Shown here: piece by piece, positions 51,634-60,259 of the stretch
How positions within the stretch are numbered: position 1 is the stretch's first letter
Layout: each line of letters begins with the position of its first letter
Assembly (NCBI GenBank): GCA_026415615.1
Contig: JAOAGT010000003.1
Span: 39,077-103,076 of the forward strand
Length of the DNA: 64,000 nucleotides
DNA from: Thermoleophilia bacterium
Lineage (GTDB): Bacteria > Actinomycetota > Thermoleophilia > RBG-16-64-13
Direction: 5' to 3'
Made by a program: the position numbers and the translations under genes
Notes under the pieces: model-generated
What the model was told of the DNA's origin: nothing
Databases searched by the model: none
Seen by the model: only the letters and a program-made list of their open reading frames with translations

Positions 51634-53304
51634 CTACTCGGCCGCCAAGAGAAGCGGGTAGTAAGGCTGGCCGCCCTCGTGAACTTCGACGTCCACTTCA
51701 GGATGACGGGCGCAGGCTTTTTCCACAACCTGGGCGGCCAACTGGGCGTCTTCGCCCTCACCCACCAGTACAGTCAGAGCCTCTTTGGTGCCATCGAGAA
51801 GCCGGTCGACCACCTGTTCAACTACGTGTTCCAAGTCTGACGAAGCCGCCACCACCTGCCCCTCGACCAGCCCAATACAATCACCCGCCTTGACCGATAT
51901 CCCATCAATCTGGGTAGCCCGCACCGCCCGTGTTATCTCGGCGGATACCACGTTCTCGAGGGCCTCGCTCATCGCCCTAGCGTTCTCGGCTCCCCCCTTG
52001 CGTCGGTCATACGCTACTGCAGCGGCAAGCCCAGCCTGAATAGAAGAACTCAGCACCACGTGGATCTCGCGATCAACCAGATTAGCTGTCTGCTCTGCTG
52101 TCATGATCACATTCTTGTTGTTGGGAAGAATTACAACTGCCGGAGCCGTGGCCAGCTCGACAGCCTTGAGCAGCTCCTCAGCTGAAGGGTTCATGGTTTG
52201 GCCGCCATCCACAATCAAATCAACCCCAAGACTACGAAAGAGAGCTTTGTTCCCCTCACCAGCAACTACCGCCACAACCTGAGTGAGCACTGCTCCCTGG
52301 TCCACGTATCCGATTTCGCTTGGCTTTGTCCCTCCAGACTGCCCTGCAAGACGAGCGGTCCTTGCTGCGGTTTGTTCCTTCATGTTATCGATCTCAATTT
52401 CAGTAAGCACCCCAATGGCAGTGGCCATCGAAAGTACTTCTCCCGGAGAGTCAGTATGAATATGAACCTTGAGACGGGAGGAATCCCCCACCACTAAGAG
52501 GCTGTCGCCTAGGGAAGAAAGCCTTTGTTCCAGATCAGAAGCAGACAAGTTTTGGCCCGAAAGGAGAAAGCTGGTGCAATAAGTGAACTTGCTAAGGACG
52601 GACGCCTCTTCCTGTTCTTCAACGGCCCCGGCCGTGTAAAGTGCGGGCTCAGGTGTAACACGGGTGGCGATGGGAGTCTCCCATTCGGCACACCCCGAGG
52701 CGGCTCCTTCGACCAGCACCACCAATCCATAGCCCCCGGCGTCCACCACTCCGGCATCGGCAAGCACCTTGAGCAAAGTCGGGGTGCGCTGAACGCTCTC
52801 CCACCCCGCGTTAATGACATGGTCCATGAAGGGGCCAAACCCACGTCCGCGTGGAGCCTCGGTGGCGGCCCGAGCCATGTCTTTGATAACCGTGAGCATG
52901 GTGCCCTCTACCGGCCTTCTCACGGCGCGATAGGCGGTATCGCTCGCGTTCTTAAGCGCTGCAACAAGGCGGTCAATTGTAATAAGCCCTGGCTGCGCAA
53001 GCGTTTCCATCGCCCCGCGGACAATTTGCGATAGGATGACGCCACTGTTGCCCCTGGCTCCCATGAGAGCGGCCTGCGCAATGGCCGAGCATAGATCCTT
53101 GCCCTCCAAGGTGGGCGGAAGCTTGGCCATTGCGTCGAGCATAGCTCGCACCGTAAGAGCAAGGTTGGTGCCCGTGTCGCCATCGGGCACAGGGTAAACG
53201 TTAAGGTCGTTAATCTCCTGCTTTCGCTGCTCAATAGCTTGGAAGCCGGCCATTAGCAAAGACCGAGCCAAAGACACGGTTAAAGTCGCTCCCTTATCTC
53301 CCAC
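51634..53304 (-). CDS. fakA: Fatty acid kinase catalytic subunit FakA-like (DhaL/DAK2 domain)
   Basis: A 556-aa protein. The N-terminal DhaL ATP-binding domain (about 1-200) has INDLNVYPVPDGDTGTN carrying the metal-binding Asp residues. A middle domain and a C-terminal EDD/DegV-like domain with VGEGEDA near the end follow. It should phosphorylate FakB-bound fatty acids for phospholipid synthesis through PlsX/PlsY. I chose GTG 53304 because AAGGAG lies nine bases upstream inside asp23; the longer frame to 53334 lacks such support. It overlaps asp23 by 11 bases. Confidence 0.88.
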   Translation of the reverse strand: MGDKGATLTVSLARSLLMAGFQAIEQRKQEINDLNVYPVPDGDTGTNLALTVRAMLDAMAKLPPTLEGKDLCSAIAQAALMGARGNSGVILSQIVRGAMETLAQPGLITIDRLVAALKNASDTAYRAVRRPVEGTMLTVIKDMARAATEAPRGRGFGPFMDHVINAGWESVQRTPTLLKVLADAGVVDAGGYGLVVLVEGAASGCAEWETPIATRVTPEPALYTAGAVEEQEEASVLSKFTYCTSFLLSGQNLSASDLEQRLSSLGDSLLVVGDSSRLKVHIHTDSPGEVLSMATAIGVLTEIEIDNMKEQTAARTARLAGQSGGTKPSEIGYVDQGAVLTQVVAVVAGEGNKALFRSLGVDLIVDGGQTMNPSAEELLKAVELATAPAVVILPNNKNVIMTAEQTANLVDREIHVVLSSSIQAGLAAAVAYDRRKGGAENARAMSEALENVVSAEITRAVRATQIDGISVKAGDCIGLVEGQVVAASSDLEHVVEQVVDRLLDGTKEALTVLVGEGEDAQLAAQVVEKACARHPEVDVEVHEGGQPYYPLLLAAE

Positions 53305-53659
53305 TGGCCCGGACTCCTTGCACATAGATCTCAAGCGAGGTAACAGGCCGCCCCAGCATCTTCTCGACGTTGTACATGACTTGGGAGCGCACGTTGCCGG
53401 CTACCTCAGCCACGTTTAGACCATGTTCCACAATAATGTAGAGGCGGATCCGAAGATCTTCCGATCCCTGCTCCACCTTGATCCCTTGATGAAGCCTATC
53501 TCTTGCAAGCAGAGCCGCTACCCCTCGCCGAAGGCTAGGGGAGGCCATTCCGACAACTCCGTAGCACTCAAGCACTGTCAAACCGACAATGTCACTGATC
53601 GCGCGGTCAGTAATCACAGTTCGGCCGCTTGACCGTTTCTCATCATCTTGTGTGCTCAT
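53294..53659 (-). CDS. Asp23/Gls24-family envelope protein (YloU-like)
   Basis: A 121-aa protein covering a single Asp23 domain (ITDRAISDIVGLTVLECYGVVGM, then IRLYIIVEHGLNVAEVAGNVRSQV). In Firmicutes these alkaline-shock proteins associate with the membrane. The gene is divergent from rpmB and leads the fakA-fakB-recG row, the same arrangement as yloU-yloV in Bacillus. ATG 53659 has AAGGGG upstream. Confidence 0.9.
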   Translation of the reverse strand: MSTQDDEKRSSGRTVITDRAISDIVGLTVLECYGVVGMASPSLRRGVAALLARDRLHQGIKVEQGSEDLRIRLYIIVEHGLNVAEVAGNVRSQVMYNVEKMLGRPVTSLEIYVQGVRASGR

Positions 53660-53741
53660 TTCCCCTTCTCCGCTCGTGGCTAAGCGTGTTCAGGTATTCT
53701 ATCGTACGTTGACGACGTGCCGAAACCCCTGCCTGTCCCCC

Positions 53742-53770
53742 TTGTCGAGAGCCCCTGCTTTCGGCATACT
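53742..53770 (+). promoter_or_regulatory. Promoter of rpmB
   Basis: TTGTCG (53742-53747) and CATACT (53765-53770) are 17 bases apart on the plus strand, giving a start near 53777 and a 36-base leader before rpmB. Confidence 0.6.
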
Positions 53771-53813
53771 ATGCCGTCCGTGAGGTTACGCCCGAAACAA
53801 AAGGTAGCAAGAC

Positions 53814-54005
53814 ATGTCCAAAGTCTGCGCGATCTGCGGTAAGAAGCCAAGTTTTGGCAACAACAGAAGTCATTCCATGCGCGCCACCCCAAGACGGTGG
53901 AATCCGAACGTTCAGAAGGTTCGCGTCGTGGTCGGCGGGGAGTCTGTGCGTGCATACGTGTGCGCCAAGTGCCTCAAGGCTAACAAGGTACAGAAGATCG
54001 CCTAA
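53814..54005 (+). CDS. rpmB: 50S ribosomal protein L28
   Basis: A 63-aa zinc-type L28: two CxxC pairs (CAIC at 5-8 and CAKC at about 51-54), SHSMRATPRRWNPNVQ and the VRAYVCAKCLKANKV end. ATG 53814 follows AAAAGG. It is the only plus-strand gene between 9.2 kb and the right end, transcribed divergently from asp23. Confidence 0.96.
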   Translation: MSKVCAICGKKPSFGNNRSHSMRATPRRWNPNVQKVRVVVGGESVRAYVCAKCLKANKVQKIA

Positions 54006-54024
54006 AACAAAGGCCCGTTTTCTT

Positions 54025-54053
54025 GAAGCCGCGGCATAGTAAGCCGCGGCTTC
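54025..54053 (+). terminator. Hairpin after rpmB
   Basis: A perfect 11-pair stem (54025-54035 with 54043-54053) with a seven-base loop, 20 bases after the rpmB stop. It is preceded by TTTTCTT and followed by CCCACAT, so it lacks the usual trailing U-tract. It lies between rpmB and the converging ribH. Confidence 0.5.
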
Positions 54054-54120
54054 CCACATACCCTTAGCCCAAAGCTAATCAGCCGGAAGCTGCCCCACAT
54101 TGTGAGTTGTGACAATTCTT

Positions 54121-54606
54121 CTACTGGCTTAGAGCCCGAGCCAGGTTAGCCATCTCTAGAGCCGAAAGCGCCGCATCCCAGCCTTTGTTTCCGGCCTTGG
54201 TTCCAGCCCGCTCCACGGCCTGCTCAATAGTGTCCGTGGTGAGAACCCCAAAAGCTATTGGAAGGCCGGTCTCGAGCATCACATGAGCCACACCCTTGGC
54301 TACCTCGGCCGCAACATACTCAAAATGAGGCGTGGAGCCTCTTATCACCGCTCCTAAGCAGATGACCGCGTCGTACTTCCCGGTCTGCGCCATCTTCTTG
54401 GCGATCAGAGGAATTTCCATAGACCCGGGCACCCAGGCTACCTCCACGTCTTTGGCCTCAACTCCATGGCGGGCCAGGCAGTCTTTAGCCCCAGCAAGGA
54501 GGCGGCTAGTTATGAATTCGTTAAACCGACTCACCACTACCCCAAAACGGAGACCCTGTCCGTTCAGGTGGCCCTGGAATACCCGTCCGCATTCATTCGT
54601 CGTCAT
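54121..54606 (-). CDS. ribH: 6,7-dimethyl-8-ribityllumazine synthase
   Basis: Penultimate riboflavin step. The 161-aa protein has [19 protein letters not shown], the phosphate site [16 protein letters not shown] and [12 protein letters not shown]. Forms icosahedral or pentameric capsids. It overlaps ribBA by 14 bases and is the last gene of the rib operon. Confidence 0.95.
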   Translation of the reverse strand: MTTNECGRVFQGHLNGQGLRFGVVVSRFNEFITSRLLAGAKDCLARHGVEAKDVEVAWVPGSMEIPLIAKKMAQTGKYDAVICLGAVIRGSTPHFEYVAAEVAKGVAHVMLETGLPIAFGVLTTDTIEQAVERAGTKAGNKGWDAALSALEMANLARALSQ

Positions 54607-55858
54607 CTTGTCCGTCCTTTCCTTCCCCGGAGAAGTACTGCAGACCCTGGTGGTGCAAGATATGGCCTAGCTTCTCTTTCTTGGTGAGAAGATAATGGAG
54701 ATTCTCAGCTGTTGGCTCTACTTCAAGAGGAACCCGCTCCACGATGGTGAGCCCATAGCCTTCAAGGCCAACGATCTTGCGCGGGTTGTTGGTAATTAGT
54801 CGGATGGAAGTGAGGCCAAGGTCGCTCAGAATCTGAGCGCCGGTACCGTAGTCGCGCATATCAGGGGGAAATCCAAGCTCCAAATTTGCTTCGACTGTGT
54901 CGCGCCCTTGTTCCTGTAGTTCGTAAGCCCGCAGCTTGTTCAGCAATCCGATGCCGCGGCCCTCTTGAGACATGTACAACAACACTCCTTCGCCCGCGCG
55001 TTCGATCATGCGCAACGCAGCCTCTAGCTGATCCCCGCAGTCACAGCGCAGAGAGTGAAACACGTCACCGGTAAGGCACTCCGAATGGACGCGGACAAGA
55101 ACGCCCTCCTTGCCGGCTACGTCCCCCTTGACCAAGGCAAGGTGCTGCTCGCCGTCTATCAGACTTTCATATCCGTAGGCCACAAACTCACCAAACCTCG
55201 TCGGCAAACGCACGGACGCCACTTGCCGCACTAGCTTCTCTGTTCGACGACGGTACCGGATGAGATCAGCCACTGTGATCATCTTGAGCCCGTGCTGTTG
55301 ACAGAACTTGATGAGATCCGGTACCCGGGCCATGGTGCCATCGTCGTTCATGATTTCGCATATCACTCCTGCGGGGATAAGCCCGGCAAGTCGAGCCAGA
55401 TCTACAGCCGCCTCGGTTTGGCCAGCGCGGGTGAGCACCCCGCCAGGCCGCGCCACCAGCGGGAAGACATGCCCTGGCTTCACGATGTCGTTGGCCGTGC
55501 TTGCCGGATCGATAGCCACCTGTATGGTTCTAGCCCGGTCGGCTGCCGAAATACCGGTGGTCACGCCATGACGAGCCTCGATTGAAACAGTAAAGGCCGT
55601 GCCAAACCGCGATTGATTATCACGAGCCATAGGATACAAACGTAGAGCTTGCGCTCTTTCTTCGGTAATGGCGAGACAAATAAGGCCCCGACCATATTTG
55701 GCCATGAAATTGATGGCCTCGGGGGTGACAAACTGCGCCGCCATGGTAAGGTCACCCTCGTTCTCTCGGTCGGGGTCGTCAACGACCACTACCATGCGAC
55801 CAGCTCTGATTTCCTCCAAAGCCTCTTCGATAGTGGCAAATACTTTCTGCTCATTCAT
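54593..55858 (-). CDS. ribBA: Bifunctional 3,4-dihydroxy-2-butanone-4-phosphate synthase / GTP cyclohydrolase II
   Basis: A 421-aa fusion. The N-terminal RibB (about 1-205) has [33 protein letters not shown] and G-H-V-F-P-L. The C-terminal RibA (about 210-410) has the zinc motif [12 protein letters not shown] and [11 protein letters not shown]. It makes both riboflavin precursors from ribulose-5-phosphate and GTP. It overlaps ribE by four bases and ribH by 14. Confidence 0.96.
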   Translation of the reverse strand: MNEQKVFATIEEALEEIRAGRMVVVVDDPDRENEGDLTMAAQFVTPEAINFMAKYGRGLICLAITEERAQALRLYPMARDNQSRFGTAFTVSIEARHGVTTGISAADRARTIQVAIDPASTANDIVKPGHVFPLVARPGGVLTRAGQTEAAVDLARLAGLIPAGVICEIMNDDGTMARVPDLIKFCQQHGLKMITVADLIRYRRRTEKLVRQVASVRLPTRFGEFVAYGYESLIDGEQHLALVKGDVAGKEGVLVRVHSECLTGDVFHSLRCDCGDQLEAALRMIERAGEGVLLYMSQEGRGIGLLNKLRAYELQEQGRDTVEANLELGFPPDMRDYGTGAQILSDLGLTSIRLITNNPRKIVGLEGYGLTIVERVPLEVEPTAENLHYLLTKKEKLGHILHHQGLQYFSGEGKDGQDDDE

Positions 55859-56520
55859 AGAAACCCCTGTCTTCTTAGCAACTCTTCAGTGAGTCCACCG
55901 CTCTCAACAGACCGTGCGACTCCAGCACTGTCATGGAATCTAAGAGCACGCTGGACGTAGCGCGCAAGCACATCGGCCTCCAGGTTTACGCGCACGCCCT
56001 CCCGTACCGCGCGAAGACTGGTTTCGGCTAGTGTGAAGGGAATGATCCCCACAGTAAAAGCATCATCGCGCACGTCCACAACTGTGAGAGAGATTCCGTC
56101 AACAGCGATAGATCCTTTGGGAGCCACGCAGGCCTTGATCTCCTCCGGAAGAGAAAAGGTTATTTCCCACGCCGGACCGCCACGTTGCACAGCAAGCACT
56201 TCCGCAACGGCATCAACATGGCCTAACACCAGATGCCCGCCTAGCCGGTCCCCTAGAGCTAGAGCCCTCTCCAGATTGACAAGCCGACCTGGTGTTGCTT
56301 CGCCAAGAGTGGTACGCGTGAGCGTCTCGGGCATGCAATCCACCGTGAATTGTCCCGGGCCAATGTCTACCACGGTCAAACAGGCCCCGCTCACCGCAAT
56401 TGAGTCACCGAGACGAGTCCCGTCCAGTACTTTACGTGCGGAAATCGTGAGCCTACCCCCCGCGCCCCGCCGCTCCAATCGCCTGACGACTCCAACTTCT
56501 TCGATGATGCCTGTAAACAC
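55855..56520 (-). CDS. ribE: Riboflavin synthase alpha chain
   Basis: A 221-aa trimeric enzyme made of two lumazine-binding repeats (about 1-95 and 97-200), each with [13 protein letters not shown] or [13 protein letters not shown]. The start [10 protein letters not shown] is diagnostic. It lies 13 bases after ribD. Confidence 0.95.
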   Translation of the reverse strand: MFTGIIEEVGVVRRLERRGAGGRLTISARKVLDGTRLGDSIAVSGACLTVVDIGPGQFTVDCMPETLTRTTLGEATPGRLVNLERALALGDRLGGHLVLGHVDAVAEVLAVQRGGPAWEITFSLPEEIKACVAPKGSIAVDGISLTVVDVRDDAFTVGIIPFTLAETSLRAVREGVRVNLEADVLARYVQRALRFHDSAGVARSVESGGLTEELLRRQGFL

Positions 56521-56533
56521 CGACAGCCTTTTC

Positions 56534-57712
56534 CTAGTACGGTTCTCGCATGTATCCGGTTATCAACACGTCGGACCCGATAAGCTCCACGGATGTCTCT
56601 TGAAGCACTCGGGCTTCCGCCATCGTCGCTACCCCGGGGCCGACCACGGGGCAGTAGCAACTTGTGCCAGAAGTGATCTTGGCACAAACAAAGGCAGCCA
56701 CCTTGTCAATGTGGCCGGTCCGCCACCATGCCCCCGCGAGACGCGGTCCCCCTTCCAGCAGCACATACCTTACCCCTCGCGAGCCGAGCTCACTTAGGAC
56801 AGCCTCGGGATCCAGGCCTCCTTGTTCGTCCTCCTCTACCGCCACAGTCTCCACTCCCCAACTTTCTACCTGACGGCGTTTTTCGGGGGAGACGCTCCGG
56901 CCGCACACAGCAAGAACGGGGCCCTCATCTACGGTGCGCACGAGCGTACTTTGTGGAGTGAGAGGCAGCTCTCTACCCACCACTACGCGCATGGGCTGGC
57001 GCTGGCAGGGTGCCTCTCGTGCGGTTAGATGCGGGTCATCCCTCATGACAGTGCCAGCCCCCACTACCACGGCATCACTCCACGCCCTGAGGCGATGTAC
57101 AACTGCTCGGCTCTCCGGACTCGAAACCCAGCGCGAATCGCCGCTGTCAGTGGCAAGTCGTCCGTCCAGAGTCATCGCGTACTTATAGGTGACAAAAGGC
57201 ACTCCAGTGAGAACAAACTTACGCATTCCCTCGTTCTGACGCTTGATGCGGTGTGCAAGCTCGCCGCTCGCCAAGTCGACTTGAACGTTGGCGCTCCGCA
57301 ACAAGTCAATCCCCTTCCCGTTTACAGCCGGCGAAGGGTCAATCGCCCCGACTACGACACGCGCAAAGCCCGCCGCGAGCACGGCATCCGTACAGGGAGG
57401 CGTCCTTCCCCAGACACAGCACGGCTCCAACGTTACGTATAGAGTGGCGCCTGCGCAGAGCTCCCTAGCGTCCCGCCCCCATCGGTCTATCCAACCTTCG
57501 GATGATTTCCCAGCACGACGCAGGGCATCCCGAAGAGCTGCTACCTCAGCGTGATCACACCCAGGCCCAACGTGATAGCCCTCGCCCAAAACCCTGCCCT
57601 GCGAAACGATGACCGCCCCCACCAGGGGGTTTGGACTTGTGAGCCCCCTGGCTCTTTCGGCTAGGGCCATTGCCCACTCAAGATGACTGTTGTCGGTTCT
57701 AGAAAGCGCCAA
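56534..57712 (-). CDS. ribD: Bifunctional deaminase/reductase RibD
   Basis: Two middle steps of riboflavin synthesis. The 392-aa protein has a zinc deaminase domain (about 1-150) with S-P-N-P-L-V-G-A-V-I, H-A-E-V and the P-C-C-x-x-G-R-T-P-P-C cluster. The reductase domain (about 155-390) has V-T-Y-K-Y-A-M-T-L-D-G-R and LLEGGPRLAGA. I start at TTG 57712. This codon lies in the U-tract of the FMN riboswitch terminator, and GAGGGG in the terminator's 3' arm is the SD. The next in-frame ATG would cut into the conserved start of the domain. Confidence 0.93.
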   Translation of the reverse strand: MALSRTDNSHLEWAMALAERARGLTSPNPLVGAVIVSQGRVLGEGYHVGPGCDHAEVAALRDALRRAGKSSEGWIDRWGRDARELCAGATLYVTLEPCCVWGRTPPCTDAVLAAGFARVVVGAIDPSPAVNGKGIDLLRSANVQVDLASGELAHRIKRQNEGMRKFVLTGVPFVTYKYAMTLDGRLATDSGDSRWVSSPESRAVVHRLRAWSDAVVVGAGTVMRDDPHLTAREAPCQRQPMRVVVGRELPLTPQSTLVRTVDEGPVLAVCGRSVSPEKRRQVESWGVETVAVEEDEQGGLDPEAVLSELGSRGVRYVLLEGGPRLAGAWWRTGHIDKVAAFVCAKITSGTSCYCPVVGPGVATMAEARVLQETSVELIGSDVLITGYMREPY

Positions 57713-57897
57713 AATAAAAACCCCTCAGGCTAACGTGGCCCAGGGGTCATGTCGGGCAGGAACCTTCGGTTGGTACCTGCTAGGCCTTCTCCCGTCCAGA
57801 CTTTAACTGTCGGCCCAGGTATTCCACCTGGTCTGCCCCTGCCGGGGCTCGCGGGCTTTCACCGCCGGTAGGGAATCTCACCCGACCCCGAAGACCA
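57711..57897 (-). promoter_or_regulatory. FMN riboswitch (RFN element) with terminator, controlling ribDE-BA-H
   Basis: Minus-strand 57783-57897 has the full RFN consensus: P1 GGTCTTC/GAAGGCC, ATTCCCTACCGGCGGT, AAAGCCCGCGAGC, and CCGACAGTTAAAGTCTGGACGGGAG. It is followed by an 11-pair hairpin (57756-57780). A terminator hairpin CCCCT-GGGC/GCCT-G-AGGGG then lies at 57721-57746, with a U-rich tract at 57711-57720. FMN binding should favour termination. The terminator arm also holds the ribD SD, so the same fold would block translation. Confidence 0.95.
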
Positions 57898-57947
57898 CAC
57901 GTGTTTCTAGCCGCGCAAGGTCGCCACCTAGCGCTGTAGGGGACAAT

Positions 57948-58646
57948 CTAGCACACCTGGCCTGCTGCGACCATGAGGTCTTGCAGGCGGCGCGCCTGGC
58001 CCGCAGGGTCAGGCGCGCCGAAAACGGCCGCCCCAGCGACGAGCCAATTGGCTCCACTACGCACAACACGGGCCAGGGTGCTCTCGTTTATCCCTCCGTC
58101 AATCTCGATTCCAGCTGAATCAGGCAGCATGGCCCGGATTTGCGGAACCCGCGCCAAAGCGCTTTCAATCAGCTTCTGCCCACCAAATCCCGGGTTTACC
58201 GTCATGACCAGGACAAAATCAAGATATGAGGCAACTTCCTCAACAACCCCAAGACTCGTTCCCGGATTAATCGCAAGTCCTGCAGCAGCCCCAAGACGCT
58301 TGATGCTCGTGAGGGCGTGATAAAGACATGGGCAACTCTCCGCGTGCACACTTAGAGCATCTGCCCCCGCCTCCACAAACTCGCGCAGATAACGCTCCGG
58401 ACGCTCAATCATCAAGTGAACAGAAAGAAAGCCCCCTCGAGCGCGCACGAGGGGAGAGATAGACCTAACAACCGGAGGACCCACGGTGATGTTAGGGACA
58501 AAATGTCCATCCATAACGTCCACGTGAATGCCTTTGACTCCTGCCTCCATCACCGCCGCGATTTCCTCACCGAGACGAGAAAAGTCGGCAGACAGGATTG
58601 ACGGCAAGAGGTGAAGTTCCCTTAGCGTTTCTTGTGCGACTCCCAT
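57948..58646 (-). CDS. rpe: Ribulose-phosphate 3-epimerase
   Basis: Pentose phosphate enzyme interconverting ribulose-5-phosphate and xylulose-5-phosphate. The 232-aa TIM barrel has L-L-P-S-I-L-S-A-D-F-S-R-L, H-V-D-V-M-D-G-H-F-V-P-N-I, V-N-P-G-F-G-G-Q and E-I-D-G-G-I-N. ATG 58646. It lies 51 bases upstream of the FMN riboswitch; its ribulose-5-phosphate substrate is also the RibB substrate. Confidence 0.94.
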   Translation of the reverse strand: MGVAQETLRELHLLPSILSADFSRLGEEIAAVMEAGVKGIHVDVMDGHFVPNITVGPPVVRSISPLVRARGGFLSVHLMIERPERYLREFVEAGADALSVHAESCPCLYHALTSIKRLGAAAGLAINPGTSLGVVEEVASYLDFVLVMTVNPGFGGQKLIESALARVPQIRAMLPDSAGIEIDGGINESTLARVVRSGANWLVAGAAVFGAPDPAGQARRLQDLMVAAGQVC

Positions 58647-58661
58647 CCTCGCCCTGCGCTT

Positions 58662-59651
58662 CTAAACATCTCCGCAGCTTCCGCAGTCGGGCGGCGCAGC
58701 CGCTGTCGGATCAGCCGCCAAGCGGTGGCCGTAGCCCCGCAGAAACTCAGCCGCGCTCATCCGCTTCCTGTGATTGGGCTGTACCTCGAGCACCTCTATG
58801 ACGCCTTGTGCGCAGCCTAGAAATAGCCGGTCGTCTGCTACACACAGCCTGCCCGGCACACCTGCTACTGCGCCAGCTACCGGCGGAACCGGATCAAGCC
58901 CGTCCTCTCCATAGGGCCACGTACGCCAAATCTTGACCCCCACACCTCCTAGAACAGCCCTTGCACCCACTCGGGGGGAAAGCGAACGTATCTGGTTGTG
59001 TACCACTCGTGCTCCAGCCCCCACCCGTAGCACACAGTCCGCCGAAGTCAGCTTTGCAGCATACGATGAGGGTCCCTCTTGCTCCCGCCAGGAAACTGTC
59101 CCATCTTCCAGCCCAGTCAAAACCTGGTGCATACCGACCGCTCCCAACAGCGCCAGAATGCGGGCTAACGACCCAGCATCATCTCGCAGATTGATGGAGA
59201 CCGCGGTCTGGAGAGCAATGGGGCCTTGGTCAAGCTCCTTGGTTATACGCATCACCGTGATGCCCGTGCGCTCTTCGCCAGCGGCAAGCGCACGTTCAAT
59301 AGGCGCCGCCCCGCGGTAGGCCGGAAGAAGAGAAGCGTGGATATTCAGACAGAGCAAAGACTCAAGAAGACACGCCCCCAGCATCTGGCCAAAAGATGCA
59401 ACCACCAGAGCCGATACCCCCGCCCCCTGGAGTTCACGCAAAACCTCAGGAGCGTTAATGTCAAATACTTCCATGCAGGGAACCCCCAGGTCGGCCGCCT
59501 TTAGTGCAGCCGGAGAGGGCACTGGGCGAAGGCCGCGACCGCGGGGCCGAGTAGGCTGTGACAGCACTACCACAGGCCGCCGGCCGAGATCACATAGGTC
59601 CGACAGAACCCAGGCTGCAAACTGTGGAGTTCCTGCAAAGGCGAACTTCAC
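58662..59651 (-). CDS. fmt: Methionyl-tRNA formyltransferase
   Basis: Formylates initiator Met-tRNA. The 329-aa protein has the catalytic N103-x-H105 in L-N-I-H-A-S-L-L-P, R-G-A-A-P-I, a catalytic Asp in E-L-D-Q-G-P (about 141), and a C-terminal OB domain. The last residues CGSCGDV are an unusual cysteine-containing tail. ATG 59651 overlaps def by four bases. Confidence 0.94.
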   Translation of the reverse strand: MKFAFAGTPQFAAWVLSDLCDLGRRPVVVLSQPTRPRGRGLRPVPSPAALKAADLGVPCMEVFDINAPEVLRELQGAGVSALVVASFGQMLGACLLESLLCLNIHASLLPAYRGAAPIERALAAGEERTGITVMRITKELDQGPIALQTAVSINLRDDAGSLARILALLGAVGMHQVLTGLEDGTVSWREQEGPSSYAAKLTSADCVLRVGAGARVVHNQIRSLSPRVGARAVLGGVGVKIWRTWPYGEDGLDPVPPVAGAVAGVPGRLCVADDRLFLGCAQGVIEVLEVQPNHRKRMSAAEFLRGYGHRLAADPTAAAPPDCGSCGDV

Positions 59652-60211
59652 GTTCCCAAGTCAAACGTGCGCTCGCGTAGCTCACGTAGCGCCCGGAGCC
59701 GCTCTTCGGGAGTGGTGCGATCCAGGATTAGTCGACCGTCGAGGTGATCGACCTCATGCTGAATGATGCGCGCCGCCAGGCCGCTTAAATGGACAGTGAA
59801 CGAACGGCCTTTTAGATCTTGTGCTTCCACGATTACCTCTTCAGCCCGAGGCACCTCAACAGTCACTCCAGGAACAGACAAGCATCCTTCTGTGTCAGTA
59901 ACCATCGATTCCGAGGTCTTCAAGATCACTGGGTTTACAAAGACGTTGAGGTCCTCTTCTGCTTCGGGAAGCTTCCACACGATAATCCTGCTAAGTACTC
60001 CGATCTGGTTGGCTGCCAGCCCTACCCCGTCCTCTTGCTCCATGGTAGAAGCCATCACCTTGGCCAAGCGCTCCAGACGTTCGTCAAACTCTGCAACCGG
60101 ACGAGCTGGCTGCCGAAGCACAGGGTCTCCAAAAATCCTTAGCTGCGCAAGATTCTCGGCTTGAAATCTGCCAGTGCTCTCTATTCTTAACTTTGCACCC
60201 TTATTACCCAC
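59648..60211 (-). CDS. def: Peptide deformylase
   Basis: Removes the formyl group from nascent chains. The 187-aa protein carries all three motifs: G-V-G-L-A-A-N-Q-I-G (62-71), E-G-C-L-S (108-112) and H-E-V-D-H (152-156), which bind the metal and catalyse. A roughly 20-residue N-terminal leader precedes the domain. The start is GTG 60211 with GAGG upstream. It is next to fmt, as is usual. Confidence 0.95.
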   Translation of the reverse strand: MGNKGAKLRIESTGRFQAENLAQLRIFGDPVLRQPARPVAEFDERLERLAKVMASTMEQEDGVGLAANQIGVLSRIIVWKLPEAEEDLNVFVNPVILKTSESMVTDTEGCLSVPGVTVEVPRAEEVIVEAQDLKGRSFTVHLSGLAARIIQHEVDHLDGRLILDRTTPEERLRALRELRERTFDLGT

Positions 60212-60259
60212 CGTAACCTCACGGCCGCGCTTTCATGACCCGCACGGAAATTCCGCTTT

